Assembly: GCA_037481935.1 (NCBI GenBank)
Contig: JBBFKQ010000004.1
Span: 1-64,000 of the forward strand
DNA: 64,000 nucleotides
Source: Aquificaceae bacterium
GTDB lineage: Bacteria; Aquificota; Aquificia; Aquificales; Aquificaceae
Direction of reading: 5' to 3'
Below are positions 14,721-23,443 of this stretch, in pieces (within the stretch, counting starts at the first letter, position 1; every line of letters starts with the position of its first letter). Under the pieces are notes generated by a model. That model worked only from the letters and a program-made list of their open reading frames with translations, searched no databases and had not been told where the DNA came from. Position numbers and translations under genes: made by a program.

Positions 14721-16645
14721 CCAAAGTCCTCTAAAAGTTTCCTAATCTCCTTTCCAGCATCCCTGAGAAATTTATAGTATAACCCATAAAACCCTTTCAC
14801 AAACTCTTTCATCCCATGCCCCTTCAAGCTGAGGGCGTGCCCCAGAGCTATCTGGCTCCAGCGGTGGGTGTTGTGATAGGTGAGGTTGTAAAGAAGAGGG
14901 TTTTTCATTAGCATAAGCTTTCTCACCAGCTCGCTAAAGCTGTAAACCGTATCGTGATAAGAAGAAAAATCAAACCTCCCTGGAAACTCTCTCACAAACT
15001 CTGAGAGGGTTTCAAAGTCTGTATGGAGCTTTCTCAGGACTTCTGAAGGCTTTACCATGTTCACATAGCGCGTGTCAAAGTTATCTTCTATGTTCTTTAT
15101 AGCTGTATTCTTATCGGCGGATTTTTCCAGCCTGAAAAAGTCTATGGGCAGTGGGATGGCTCCCTCTATCTTTGCACCATCAGAGGTGTTGTAAACTTTT
15201 ATTCCCTTTTTCTTTATGGTCTGCTCTATACCATACTTGGTGTTGAGAAACCACACGTGAGTTCTGACCTCACCCCCGAAGTTGCCCGGGACTGGTATTT
15301 CAAATTTAATCTCCGCCTTTGAGAGAAGGCTCTGGGGGTTGTAGTAGCTTGTGAGCTTTGAATGATGACTCTCTGTCTTTGAGCCAAGGTCAACCCCAAA
15401 CAGGTATACCTCCTCAAAGCCAAACTCGGCGGCAAGGGCAACGCCTGCGGCGGTAACCGTGGGTCCCGTATGCCATATAATAGGCGAACCTGTAGGCTCA
15501 AGAAGCAATGCCCCTGTGTCATTGAGTTTGAGGAACATATAACCCTTTTTAAAGAGCTTAAAGCAATCCGTCCAGAGGGGGTTGTTGGCAATGAGCCTTG
15601 TCTTCTTTAGAAAGCTTCTGTCAAGCTCAATGAGCGTGTCGTAGGTGTATTTCGTTCTCTCTATTTCCACGTGAAAGTCTGGCACAATGCCAGCCCTCTG
15701 AAGGGCAGATATGGCAGTTCCGCAGGAGAATATGACAGCCCTGTCTTTATACTCCCTTATTTTATCTATGGCGTAGTCCAGAGAGGGACCCGCCCCCACC
15801 ACAAAGGCAACCGAACCTTGAGGAACTTTCTTTTGAGGGTAGTAAAGGGGTATTTTCCTTTCAAACTTCTCAAGAGTCCATCTGAGAGACCACAGCTCGT
15901 CGTCAAAATATCCATGAAAAAGCTCCTGAAAGGCCGGGGAGGAATTAAACCAGTCTATGAGCCTGAGGGGTGGGTTATACTGAAGGTGTTCAAAGTAGTA
16001 GCCCCAGTAGAAAACTCCCGGGTTTAACTGTTGTATGGTTCTCAAAAGCTCCTGAAAGGCAATGTCAAGGTCTGGCTCAAGTATGAGCTTGTCGTGGACT
16101 ATGAAGTTGAGCGTCCTGCCGGGCTTTGAATAGTATTCAAAGAGCCTTTCCCAGTCAAGGTAGTAAATGCTGAGCCTGAAAAAGGCCGGCACATCAAGGA
16201 TTATGAGGTTCTGCACCTCGAAACGCTCCAGCAGAAGCTCAAGGTGTATCCCAAAGCCAAGCCCAGCCATGAGTAGCAGGGGAATATGTCTTGTGTTTCT
16301 GATAGTCTCTGGCTCAACTCTGTTGCCAATGAGCTTTATCAGTTTTGCATCGTATCTATGGGCGATAATCTCAGTGTCTTCTGATGTATCTGAGAGGTCT
16401 ATATCAGGGAAAATCCTCGTTGGCTTGTCTTCAAAAGCCTGCACCTGAGAAAGGCTCATTGCATAGGCATCCCCTCCGTAGATGCCCCCACCCCCAAAGT
16501 CCACATCCAGCCTACCATCTCTGACTATTACATTGAAGTTTTGAGGAAGACTTGAGATAAGCTGGAGTATGCCAGGTGCTCTTCTGCTCAAAAACTGGTG
16601 GTTTTTGTAAAGCCTCTCCTTGAGGAACTCCTCAGTTATTTGCAT
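14717..16645 (-). CDS. Motility-associated factor (Maf) glycosyltransferase
   Basis: A Maf-family protein (DUF115/MptE-like core) of about 642 residues, thought to transfer pseudaminic-type sugars from the CMP form to flagellin Ser/Thr in the cytoplasm. The core carries GSVAFVVGAGPSLDYAIDKI (about residues 270-290), the following CGTAISALQRAGIVPDFHVEIE and LFGVDLGSK. The ATG at 16645 is favoured over 16687; neither has a good ribosome site, and the upstream segment gives a basic, hydrophobic 14-residue tail unlike a family start. It is first in the minus-strand glycan operon and divergent from the flagellin gene, its probable substrate. Confidence 0.88.
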   Translation of the reverse strand: MQITEEFLKERLYKNHQFLSRRAPGILQLISSLPQNFNVIVRDGRLDVDFGGGGIYGGDAYAMSLSQVQAFEDKPTRIFPDIDLSDTSEDTEIIAHRYDAKLIKLIGNRVEPETIRNTRHIPLLLMAGLGFGIHLELLLERFEVQNLIILDVPAFFRLSIYYLDWERLFEYYSKPGRTLNFIVHDKLILEPDLDIAFQELLRTIQQLNPGVFYWGYYFEHLQYNPPLRLIDWFNSSPAFQELFHGYFDDELWSLRWTLEKFERKIPLYYPQKKVPQGSVAFVVGAGPSLDYAIDKIREYKDRAVIFSCGTAISALQRAGIVPDFHVEIERTKYTYDTLIELDRSFLKKTRLIANNPLWTDCFKLFKKGYMFLKLNDTGALLLEPTGSPIIWHTGPTVTAAGVALAAEFGFEEVYLFGVDLGSKTESHHSKLTSYYNPQSLLSKAEIKFEIPVPGNFGGEVRTHVWFLNTKYGIEQTIKKKGIKVYNTSDGAKIEGAIPLPIDFFRLEKSADKNTAIKNIEDNFDTRYVNMVKPSEVLRKLHTDFETLSEFVREFPGRFDFSSYHDTVYSFSELVRKLMLMKNPLLYNLTYHNTHRWSQIALGHALSLKGHGMKEFVKGFYGLYYKFLRDAGKEIRKLLEDFG

Positions 16646-16751
16646 GTATAGGATTTTACAGTATTTCAGGCAGGATGGGTAGGTCATATCAACTCGCTCT
16701 GCAGTAAAGCCTCTCTTGAAAAAGGTTGCACGAAGTCATGTATTAGGGGCT

Positions 16752-16777
16752 TAAAAATTTCTCTTTCCATCCGATAA
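16752..16777 (+). promoter_or_regulatory. Sigma-28 (FliA) flagellin promoter
   Basis: TAAAAATT (16752-16759) and TCCGATAA (16770-16777) match the sigma-28 boxes TAAAGTTT and GCCGATAA, with a ten-base spacer (consensus eleven). It lies 35 bases before the flagellin ATG. Class-3 flagellar control of fliC-flaG-fliD-fliS is therefore expected. Confidence 0.85.
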
Positions 16778-16811
16778 AAACACATAACAAACCTTAAAGG
16801 AGGTGCAAACC

Positions 16812-18410
16812 ATGGCACTGAGAGTGAACTTCAACTTTGAAGCGGCAGCAACCCATACCGCCATCCTTTCCAACGAGAGGGAGATGAACAAGTCTCTACT
16901 CAGGCTCTCAACGGGTATGAGAATACTCAACGCTGCGGATGACTCCGCAGGTCTGTTCATCGCAGACCAGCTCATGGTGGTTGGCTCTGGTCTTGAGGAA
17001 GGCAACAGGAACATCCAGACAGGTCTTTCTGCCTTGAGAATTGCCGAGAGCTCTGCAGGACAGATATTCAACAGGCTCAACGAGATTTACAAGAGGACAG
17101 TGCGTGCGGCAAACGACATAAACGACCCCAATGCGAGGGCGAGTCTTCAGAGAGAGATTGACAACTTCATTGATGCCATCAAGAAAATAGGCACAGACAC
17201 CGAATACAACGGCATAAAGCTCCTTGATGGAACCTTTGCCGGCAGGGCAATTCACTATGGAGCAAGAAAAGACCAGATACTGGAAATTGACATTAAGAGC
17301 GTTTTGCCCAATGATATAGGTGCCTTCATGGTTAAAGGTCAGGGTGCAAGGTATACAAGTAGTGCTAATGCTGTGACTGCTGGAACATTTGTTGATCTTC
17401 TTAGTACTTCATCGAACTGGCTTGTTGATTCAGGAGACTATGTTGACATAGCGGGCATCAGGGTGCTTGCTTATGATGGAGTGCAGAGGTTTGTGGATGC
17501 AAAAACTCTTGCCGAAAACATAAACAGTAACAAAGCCCTTCAGGCTCTTGGCGTTGAGGCAGTGGCAAAGAACACAAACCATGCAAGTGCAAACTATGCT
17601 GGGTTTGCCAATTTTGTACAGATAGTCGGAACTGCTGGAACTGTTGACTCTGTCACCTTAGAATTCTACATAGGTAACGTTAATGCTGCTGGAAGCGCAA
17701 ACTTTACAGTAACTATCAACAGCAACATAACAAGCGTGCAACAGCTTGCTGACGCTATAAATACAGCAGCTTCTGGAGCCAATGCTCCTGTAAGCGCCAA
17801 GGTTGTAAATAACAGACTCTTTCTTGAGACAAACAAGGGAGAAACTATTGCGGTCAGAACAAGCATATCAGCTACTGGACTTCCAAGCACTGCAACTGTC
17901 AATGTAAACTTGGGTCAGGTACTTGAAAACGCAGGAACTGTTAACTTTACAACAACAAGTAATTATGCCTTCTACATTGACGTAGGCACTATAGACATAG
18001 CCGGCGTTGAGACTTATAAGCTGGATTACAACGGAGTTTCAACTGCAACTTCAGGTTTCAACTTCAACGTTGCCACTGGAGGCAATGCCAACGCTAAGAA
18101 CCTGTATGCTGTGAGCGTTCTTACCAACGAGCAGGCGGAGGAGTCCATGCTCATAGTCAAAAAAGCCCTTCAGCGTGTGGACACCATTAGAGCCCAGATC
18201 GGTGCGGTCATGAACAACCTGCAGTCCATATACGACTCTCAGAAGGTAGCCCTTGACAACACCAGAGAGGCTGAGAACGTGATAAGGAACACAGACTACG
18301 CAGAGGAGATGACCAACTTCACCAAGCTCCAGATAAAGATGCAGTCCTCCATGGCGATGCTTGCACAGGCAAACCAGCTTCCTCAGCTTGTGCTCCAGCT
18401 CCTCAGGTAA
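16812..18410 (+). CDS. fliC: Flagellin
   Basis: A 532-residue filament protein. The N-terminal D0/D1 helices (residues 1-140: LRVNFNFEAAATHTAIL, LRLSTGMRILNAADDSAGL, SALRIAESSAG) and the C-terminal D1/D0 helices (about 440-532, ending QANQLPQLVLQLLR) are canonical. Residues about 175-430 are a Ser/Thr/Asn/Ala-rich surface domain that supplies many O-glycosylation candidates. No cysteine. The ATG at 16812 follows AAAGGAGGTG; the GTG nine bases earlier overlaps that site. It is divergent from maf, and the pathway next to it probably glycosylates it. Confidence 0.98.
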   Translation: MALRVNFNFEAAATHTAILSNEREMNKSLLRLSTGMRILNAADDSAGLFIADQLMVVGSGLEEGNRNIQTGLSALRIAESSAGQIFNRLNEIYKRTVRAANDINDPNARASLQREIDNFIDAIKKIGTDTEYNGIKLLDGTFAGRAIHYGARKDQILEIDIKSVLPNDIGAFMVKGQGARYTSSANAVTAGTFVDLLSTSSNWLVDSGDYVDIAGIRVLAYDGVQRFVDAKTLAENINSNKALQALGVEAVAKNTNHASANYAGFANFVQIVGTAGTVDSVTLEFYIGNVNAAGSANFTVTINSNITSVQQLADAINTAASGANAPVSAKVVNNRLFLETNKGETIAVRTSISATGLPSTATVNVNLGQVLENAGTVNFTTTSNYAFYIDVGTIDIAGVETYKLDYNGVSTATSGFNFNVATGGNANAKNLYAVSVLTNEQAEESMLIVKKALQRVDTIRAQIGAVMNNLQSIYDSQKVALDNTREAENVIRNTDYAEEMTNFTKLQIKMQSSMAMLAQANQLPQLVLQLLR

Positions 18411-18419
18411 TAAATATAC

Positions 18420-18445
18420 GGGGAGGTTCCACCTCCCCCCTTTTT
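18420..18445 (+). terminator. Rho-independent terminator after flagellin
   Basis: GGGGAGGT-TCC-ACCTCCCC is an eight-base-pair stem with a three-base loop, followed by CC and T5. It would make a flagellin-only abundant transcript with partial read-through to flaG-fliD-fliS. Confidence 0.88.
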
Positions 18446-18459
18446 AAGTGAGGGGAGAA

Positions 18460-18837
18460 ATGAAAATAGGACCTGTTGAGCAACAGGTGAATGCCGGGCC
18501 TCAGATGGTTGCCCAGAGGCAGGTTCAGGATGGAGCACTTGAGGGTATGAGAAAGGAGGTGGAAAGGGAAGTTCAGCAGGCACAACAGGAGGCTCAGGAA
18601 AACATAAGCATGAAGTCTGAAGAGCTTCGGAGATTACTTGAGGAAGTGAAAAGAAAGTTTGACATGCTCAGCAAGTATTTAAAAATAGACATAGACACGG
18701 AGCTTGAAATACCCGTTGCCAAGATAATAGAGAAGGACACCAACAGGGTGATTCGTCAGATACCCCCTGACTACCTTCTTGACCTGATGAAAAAGATTGA
18801 CCAGATGCTTGGTATACTTTTACAGAAGGAGGTATGA
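18460..18837 (+). CDS. flaG: FlaG family protein
   Basis: A 125-residue FlaG-type protein, which modulates filament length in other bacteria. The N-terminal 45 residues are Gln/Glu-rich and disordered. The FlaG core is KYLKIDIDTELEIPVAKIIE followed by the signature VIRQIPPDYLLDLMKKI. The ATG at 18460 with GAGGGGAG just upstream is preferred to the GTG at 18448. It sits between the flagellin terminator and fliD, with three bases between its stop and the fliD start. Confidence 0.9.
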   Translation: MKIGPVEQQVNAGPQMVAQRQVQDGALEGMRKEVEREVQQAQQEAQENISMKSEELRRLLEEVKRKFDMLSKYLKIDIDTELEIPVAKIIEKDTNRVIRQIPPDYLLDLMKKIDQMLGILLQKEV

Positions 18838-18840
18838 GCT

Positions 18841-20163
18841 TTGGCCGGGGAAATATACTTTAACAACTTGACAGGCAGGTTTGACTGGGGCTCCATAGTG
18901 GACCAGATAATAAGGTTAAAATCTATTCCCATACAGAGGCTCTCTCAGGAGGCCCAGCAGGTGCAGGCAAGGCAGTCTGCCCTTCAGGGTCTATCCAGTG
19001 CTGTATCGGACCTGTCAGGGCTTTTTGAAACTCTTAATGTGAATGACCTTTTTAAGAGCAAAAGGGCTACTTCCTCAGACAGTTCAATATTGACAGCAAC
19101 AGCTACAGAAAATGCACCCAACATAACTCTGAATATCTCTGTAAACCAGCTTGCCCAGAAGGAGGTTCTTATTACACAGCAGGGCATTTCAGACCTGAAC
19201 ACACCCATGAGCTGGAGTGACTTTCAGATAGCTTACAACGCGGGAAGTTCAACCCTTTACTTTGATGTGCAGGCAGGCTTTGGCAGACTTTCAGACCTGA
19301 TAAACGCTATAAACCAAGCTGCCGGTGACAAGATAGTTGCCAGCATATTTTATGATGGTTCACAATACAGATTGATGCTGTCTGAAAAGGATGAATCCTT
19401 TTCAACTGCTGAGACAGCCTCCGGAAGCACAGTCATATCTTTCAACACCCCACCCATCATAAATGGAAACGCCTGGAGCCTTGATACTAGCAATCCACTT
19501 CAGAATGCCCGGAATGCCAGTATAAGCATAGGCTCCAGCATCCTCACAAGCCCCGGCAACAGGTTTGAAAACCTTGTGAGTGGTCTGAGCTTGGAGGTAA
19601 AAAGGGTGGGTGATGCCACGGTTTCCGTGAGCGACGACTATTCAGCAGTTTCCAGATTTCTGGAGGACTTTGTTAAAGGCTACAACGTTGTTATATCTCA
19701 GGTTAACAAGCTAACCGGTAAGGATGCACTCTTTCAGGGCGACTACTCCATAGTGGGTATAAAGACCGAGCTTTCAAGGATGCTTGATGGGCTTTTTGCC
19801 AACGACCTTATAAACATAAAGGAGGACGGCACCCTTGAGGTGAACAGTTCTGGGGTTAACTCTTTAGCGAGCTCAGACCCTCAGAGGCTCGGGGAGATTC
19901 TCACAGAACTCAAAAATACAATGGGAGGCTACGCCCTGAGAACTTCCACAACCCTTCAGACTTTCAATAACGACCTTCAGAGCAGACTGGACGCCATAAA
20001 CACAAGGGCTCAGGAATTGGGGCAGCAACTGGTAAGGGAAGAGGAAAGGCTCAGGCTTGAGTATGCAAAGGTTGAAGCCTTTATGAACCGGGCTCAGGAT
20101 ATAATGGCAAGACTGCAGACCTTTATAGTCAGCCTTTCAGAAATGCAGGGAGGTAAGAGATGA
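18841..20163 (+). CDS. fliD: Flagellar hook-associated protein 2 (filament cap)
   Basis: A 440-residue cap protein that guides flagellin folding at the filament tip. The N-terminal FliD domain begins WGSIVDQIIRLKSIPIQRL with heptads, the middle is beta-rich, and the C-terminal coiled coil (about 370-440: LQSRLDAINTRAQELGQQLV then RLRLEYAKVEAFMNRAQDIM) is typical. TTG at 18841 is the only start that fits AGAAGGAGGT at 18824-18833. It overlaps fliS by four bases. Confidence 0.94.
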   Translation: MAGEIYFNNLTGRFDWGSIVDQIIRLKSIPIQRLSQEAQQVQARQSALQGLSSAVSDLSGLFETLNVNDLFKSKRATSSDSSILTATATENAPNITLNISVNQLAQKEVLITQQGISDLNTPMSWSDFQIAYNAGSSTLYFDVQAGFGRLSDLINAINQAAGDKIVASIFYDGSQYRLMLSEKDESFSTAETASGSTVISFNTPPIINGNAWSLDTSNPLQNARNASISIGSSILTSPGNRFENLVSGLSLEVKRVGDATVSVSDDYSAVSRFLEDFVKGYNVVISQVNKLTGKDALFQGDYSIVGIKTELSRMLDGLFANDLINIKEDGTLEVNSSGVNSLASSDPQRLGEILTELKNTMGGYALRTSTTLQTFNNDLQSRLDAINTRAQELGQQLVREEERLRLEYAKVEAFMNRAQDIMARLQTFIVSLSEMQGGKR

Positions 20164-20570
20164 TTAACGCATACCTTGAGAACATGGTTTTGACCGCAAA
20201 CCCCGTAAGGCAGGTCATTCTTCTGTATGAGAAGGCGATTTCATGTCTTGATGAAGCTACGGAGCTTATGGAAAGGGGTTCTGCAGGGGCTGAAGATATG
20301 AAAAGAAAGTATGAATCCATGGGCAGGGCTACGGAGATACTTACTGTTCTTGATGCAACCCTCAATATGGAACAGGGAGGAGATATAGCAAGGAGCCTCC
20401 ATGAAGTGTATCAGGCTCTTATAAATGACCTTGTGAGGATTACTGTGGAAGGTGATGAACCTCAGACGCTCCGCAAAATGATAAAGATACTTACAGAGCT
20501 CAAAGAAAGCTGGGAAGAAGTGGAGAAGAAAGTATATGGAAGACCTGAAGCAACTGCTCCTGCGGTGTGA
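20160..20570 (+). CDS. fliS: Flagellar export chaperone FliS
   Basis: A 136-residue four-helix chaperone that binds the C-terminal D0 helix of flagellin before export. Recognised by INAYLENMVLTANPVRQVILLY at the N-terminus, ATEILTVLDATLNMEQGGDIA in the middle and LTELKESWEEV at the end. It is coupled to fliD by an ATGA overlap and shares 35 bases with the next small gene. Confidence 0.94.
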   Translation: MINAYLENMVLTANPVRQVILLYEKAISCLDEATELMERGSAGAEDMKRKYESMGRATEILTVLDATLNMEQGGDIARSLHEVYQALINDLVRITVEGDEPQTLRKMIKILTELKESWEEVEKKVYGRPEATAPAV

Positions 20571-20778
20571 AGTCTATCTCCAGCAGGAAGACTGGGATAA
20601 ACTGATAGAAACGCTGAGCAGTATAAATCAGGAGCATATGGAGAATCTGGACCTCCAGACTGCTCAGGAATGCCTCAGGATTCTTGAACATCTTATAGCA
20701 CTGGGAGAGGTGTTTAGAAATAAACTTGCAGAGGGTCTTGTCAACCTGAAGAGGTTTAAGGAAAGTTATGGAGCTTAG
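20536..20778 (+). CDS. Small helical protein after FliS, possibly FliT-like
   Basis: An 80-residue all-helical acidic protein (LKQLLLRCEVYLQQEDWDKL, then ALGEVFRNKLAEGLVNLKRF). Size, helix content and place after fliD-fliS are those of FliT, the FliD export chaperone, but the similarity is too weak to name it with confidence. It starts 35 bases inside fliS in another frame and ends four bases into the convergent polyprenyl synthase gene. Confidence 0.65.
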   Translation: MEDLKQLLLRCEVYLQQEDWDKLIETLSSINQEHMENLDLQTAQECLRILEHLIALGEVFRNKLAEGLVNLKRFKESYGA

Positions 20779-21674
20779 CTTTCTCTGTGTATTAGTTTCA
20801 GTATCAGGTTCTCTATGCCGCCGGAGGCATCAAAGCCCCTTATGAAGTGTAAGACCTTCTCAATTTCAGTTGCAGCCCTCTCTCTTGTTTTTTCAACCCC
20901 GCCGTGTCTCAAAACGAGTGTTCTTAGTTTCTCGTGCCCACCATCGTAAAAAAGCACCCTTTCCTCCTCTTTCAGTTCAGGGAGCACGCACAGAAGGGGA
21001 TAGGTGCATTTACCCTCTGCAAGGTCAGAACCCACTGGCTTTCCCAGTTTTTCTTCACTGCCCGCATAGTCCAGAGCATCGTCAATTAGCTGAAAGGCTC
21101 TGCCGACTATAAGCCCCATCTGGTAAAAATCCCAGTAATCTTTTCTGTCTGCCATAAGAGCACCCACTGCCATGCATGCTCCAAAAAGGGCCCCGGTCTT
21201 ATAGTCTATTATCCTCATGTATGTTTCCTCATCAATAAGCCTGCCAAGGCTTCTGAGCTCTAAAAGCTGCCCCTGAGACATCTTCATAACTGCATCACTG
21301 AGCACTTCAATACTCTGAAGGTTTCCAAAGCGTGAATACAGAGAAAGAGCCTTTGCATACATATAGTCACCTGTCAGAACACATGCCTGATTGCCATAGA
21401 TAAGGTTGGCACTCTTCTTGCCTCTCCTCCTTTCTGCCCCATCCACCACATCATCGTGAAGCAGAGAAGCTATGTGCACATACTCTATACCCACGGCGAG
21501 AGGAATAACCCTCTCCACATTACCTCCCAGCGCTTCGCATACCATTATGGTAAGAAGAGGCCTTACTCCCTTACCACCGGAAGATATGATATAGCTGCCT
21601 ATATCGTAAACTTCTCTTACTTCGGGGTCAAGGTAAGAGAGTATCTTCTCTCTTATATTCTGAGTATCTACCAT
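20775..21674 (-). CDS. Polyprenyl diphosphate synthase
   Basis: A trans-isoprenyl diphosphate synthase of 299 residues that extends the side chain of the respiratory quinone or of a membrane lipid. First Asp-rich motif LLHDDVVDGAERRRGK (about residues 72-87), second QLIDDALDYAGSEEKLGKP (about 193-211) with GSDLAEGKCTYPLL. Small residues before the first motif (Tyr-Val-His-Ile-Ala-Ser) favour long chains, consistent with an octaprenyl or heptaprenyl enzyme. Its partner would be the menaquinone route represented here by mqnD. Confidence 0.9.
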   Translation of the reverse strand: MVDTQNIREKILSYLDPEVREVYDIGSYIISSGGKGVRPLLTIMVCEALGGNVERVIPLAVGIEYVHIASLLHDDVVDGAERRRGKKSANLIYGNQACVLTGDYMYAKALSLYSRFGNLQSIEVLSDAVMKMSQGQLLELRSLGRLIDEETYMRIIDYKTGALFGACMAVGALMADRKDYWDFYQMGLIVGRAFQLIDDALDYAGSEEKLGKPVGSDLAEGKCTYPLLCVLPELKEEERVLFYDGGHEKLRTLVLRHGGVEKTRERAATEIEKVLHFIRGFDASGGIENLILKLIHRES

Positions 21675-21698
21675 AGGCTAAAATAGTATAAACCAGCT

Positions 21699-22670
21699 CT
21701 ACCACTGGGCGGTAATCTTTGCTTTTTTGTTCAGGTATTTGTCCACAGCAAGGGCAGCTTTTACACCATCTGCCGCTGCTATCACAGCCTGCTTTATGTT
21801 GGTGCAGAGCACATCTCCCGCAGCAAATACTCCGGGAACTGAAGTCATCATTTCTTCGTTGACCACTATGCAGTGTTCTCCGTTCATCTCCACCTGGTTC
21901 ATAAGAAAGTCCACCGAGGGCTTGTTACCACCCAGGAATATGAATACACCATCCACCTGCAGGAGCCTTTTCTCCTTCGTTGTAATATTCTGAACCCACA
22001 GCCCCTCCACAAGGGATGTGCCTGAGATTTCCACAACCCTGTGATGAAGGAGTATTTCCACCTTTGGGTTGAACTGTATCTCAGAGACCATCTCGTGGGG
22101 TGCCTTTATCCTGCTGGAAGGGACAACGAGGTAAATCTTGCTTGCAAAACGGGCTATAAACTCAGTTTCCTCAAGGGCGTAGTCATCCTCTCCTATTACA
22201 GCCACAGGTCTGTCTTTGAAAAAGGCTGCATCGCAGACCCCACAGTAAGATACACCCTTACCGAGGAATTCTTCCTCACCTTTATACTTGTTCGTCCTTT
22301 CCATAGCTCCCGATGCAACTATCACAGCCCTGCCCTTAAATTCTCTACCATCTATGGTATATACTCTCTTTATATCATTCATCAGGTCCGTAGCTATTAC
22401 CTTACCCCTTATAAACTCTGCACCAAAGGCTTTTGCATGTTCACGAATAAGCTTCAGAAGCTCATATCCAGATAAGGGACCCCTTATACCAGGGTAGTTC
22501 TCTATCTGTTGCGTCACTCCAAGCGCTCCATCTGCCTCAGCCCTATAAAGCACAAGGGTTGAAAGGCCAGCTCTTGCGGTGTATATGGCCGCAGAGGCAC
22601 CTGCGGGTCCACCGCCAATTATAATTACATCGTAAACCTTATCTGTATGAAAATCCAGTGTCAGCTCCAT
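21699..22670 (-). CDS. trxB: Thioredoxin reductase (FAD, CxxC)
   Basis: A 323-residue TrxB-type flavoprotein. FAD site IIGGGPAGASAAIYTARAGL (residues 17-36), redox centre CGVCDAAFF (about 145-153; the usual form is CATCDG), NAD(P) domain in the middle and the C-terminal FAD motif VFAAGDVLCTNIKQAVIAAADG. The NAD(P) loop VAVIGEDDYALEETEF is Gly-poor compared with the normal GGGDSA, so the electron donor may differ from NADPH. It follows ahpC after a hairpin and probably reduces thioredoxin-like carriers feeding that peroxiredoxin. Confidence 0.88.
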   Translation of the reverse strand: MELTLDFHTDKVYDVIIIGGGPAGASAAIYTARAGLSTLVLYRAEADGALGVTQQIENYPGIRGPLSGYELLKLIREHAKAFGAEFIRGKVIATDLMNDIKRVYTIDGREFKGRAVIVASGAMERTNKYKGEEEFLGKGVSYCGVCDAAFFKDRPVAVIGEDDYALEETEFIARFASKIYLVVPSSRIKAPHEMVSEIQFNPKVEILLHHRVVEISGTSLVEGLWVQNITTKEKRLLQVDGVFIFLGGNKPSVDFLMNQVEMNGEHCIVVNEEMMTSVPGVFAAGDVLCTNIKQAVIAAADGVKAALAVDKYLNKKAKITAQW

Positions 22671-22689
22671 ACCTTATCCTCCATATAGA

Positions 22690-22718
22690 ATATAAAAATA
22701 TAGTCCCCCCAGTGGGGG
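22690..22718 (-). terminator. Terminator-like hairpin between ahpC and trxB
   Basis: On the minus strand CCCCC-ACT-GGGGG is followed by GACTATATTTTTAT. The stem is only five to six G:C pairs and the T run is interrupted, so it may attenuate rather than stop transcription into trxB. Confidence 0.5.
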
Positions 22719-22723
22719 AAGTT

Positions 22724-23323
22724 TCAAGTCTGCAGAGCCTCGTAAACTCTCCCTACAAGCTCCTGAGATGGCTTGAGGGTTTTCTCACCCTCTTTCCACT
22801 TTGCAGGGCAGGCCTCATCGGGATGGCTCATCAGGTATGCGTTTGCCTTCATCTTGCGCACCAGTTCTTCTGCGTTCCTTCCCACGTTGTAGAAGTTAAC
22901 TTCAGAGCCAACAAGTATACCATCTGGGTTGATTATAAAGGTTCCCCTCAAGGCAAGCCCCGTGTTTTCATCGTAGACTCCAAAGAGCCTTGAGACCTTT
23001 CCTGTAGGGTCTGCACCCATGAGATATCTGACATTCTCCAGTAGTTTTTCTGCTCTCTGCCATGCAAGATGGGTGTATTTGGTGTCCGTTGAGACGGATA
23101 TTACCTCAACCCCCATCCTCTGGAGCTCTTCGTAGTGCTCTGCAAGGTCTGCCAGCTCTGTGGGACATACAAAGGTAAAATCTGCAGGGTAGAAAAAAAG
23201 CACTGTCCATTTCCTCTCCCTGAGAAGGTCCTCCAGGGAAACCTTCCCAAAGCCGAGAGTTTTGGGGTCATACACCTCCATCTCAAAATTTGGAACCTTC
23301 TGTCCAACCTTAACTGCTTCCAT
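22724..23323 (-). CDS. ahpC: Peroxiredoxin (AhpC/2-Cys type)
   Basis: A 199-residue typical 2-Cys peroxiredoxin that reduces H2O2 and organic peroxides. Peroxidatic Cys in FFYPADFTFVCPTE (about residue 50), resolving Cys in HPDEACPAKWKEG (about 170), and the Arg-containing VSRLFGVYDENTGLALRGTF segment. It starts behind a strong ribosome site and a clear promoter, and is followed by trxB. It is a likely peroxide defence in a microaerophile. Confidence 0.95.
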   Translation of the reverse strand: MEAVKVGQKVPNFEMEVYDPKTLGFGKVSLEDLLRERKWTVLFFYPADFTFVCPTELADLAEHYEELQRMGVEVISVSTDTKYTHLAWQRAEKLLENVRYLMGADPTGKVSRLFGVYDENTGLALRGTFIINPDGILVGSEVNFYNVGRNAEELVRKMKANAYLMSHPDEACPAKWKEGEKTLKPSQELVGRVYEALQT

Positions 23324-23358
23324 GTCTTACCTCCTTAATCAAGTTTTTGTTATTGAAT

Positions 23359-23386
23359 ATTATAAGCTATTGAGAAAAATTTGCAA
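23359..23386 (-). promoter_or_regulatory. Sigma-70-type promoter for ahpC
   Basis: On the minus strand TTGCAA (23386-23381), sixteen bases, TATAAT (23364-23359). The leader to the ATG is about 30 bases and contains AAGGAGGT. No PerR- or OxyR-like palindrome is obvious. Confidence 0.8.
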
Positions 23387-23443
23387 TATGATGTAAGTCA
23401 ACTCCAGGAATGAGAGTTTATAATCTTTAACCAAGGAGGGTTT

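Noticed and set aside
14720-16687. Maf start at the ATG at 16687
   Set aside because: The 14 extra residues do not look like the family N-terminus and no ribosome site precedes them. Kept only as an alternative.
23390-23424. Complete promoter for the haem-GGDEF gene
   Set aside because: A TATAAT is present at 23419-23424 but no -35 hexamer is at a usable distance, so I did not list it as a promoter.
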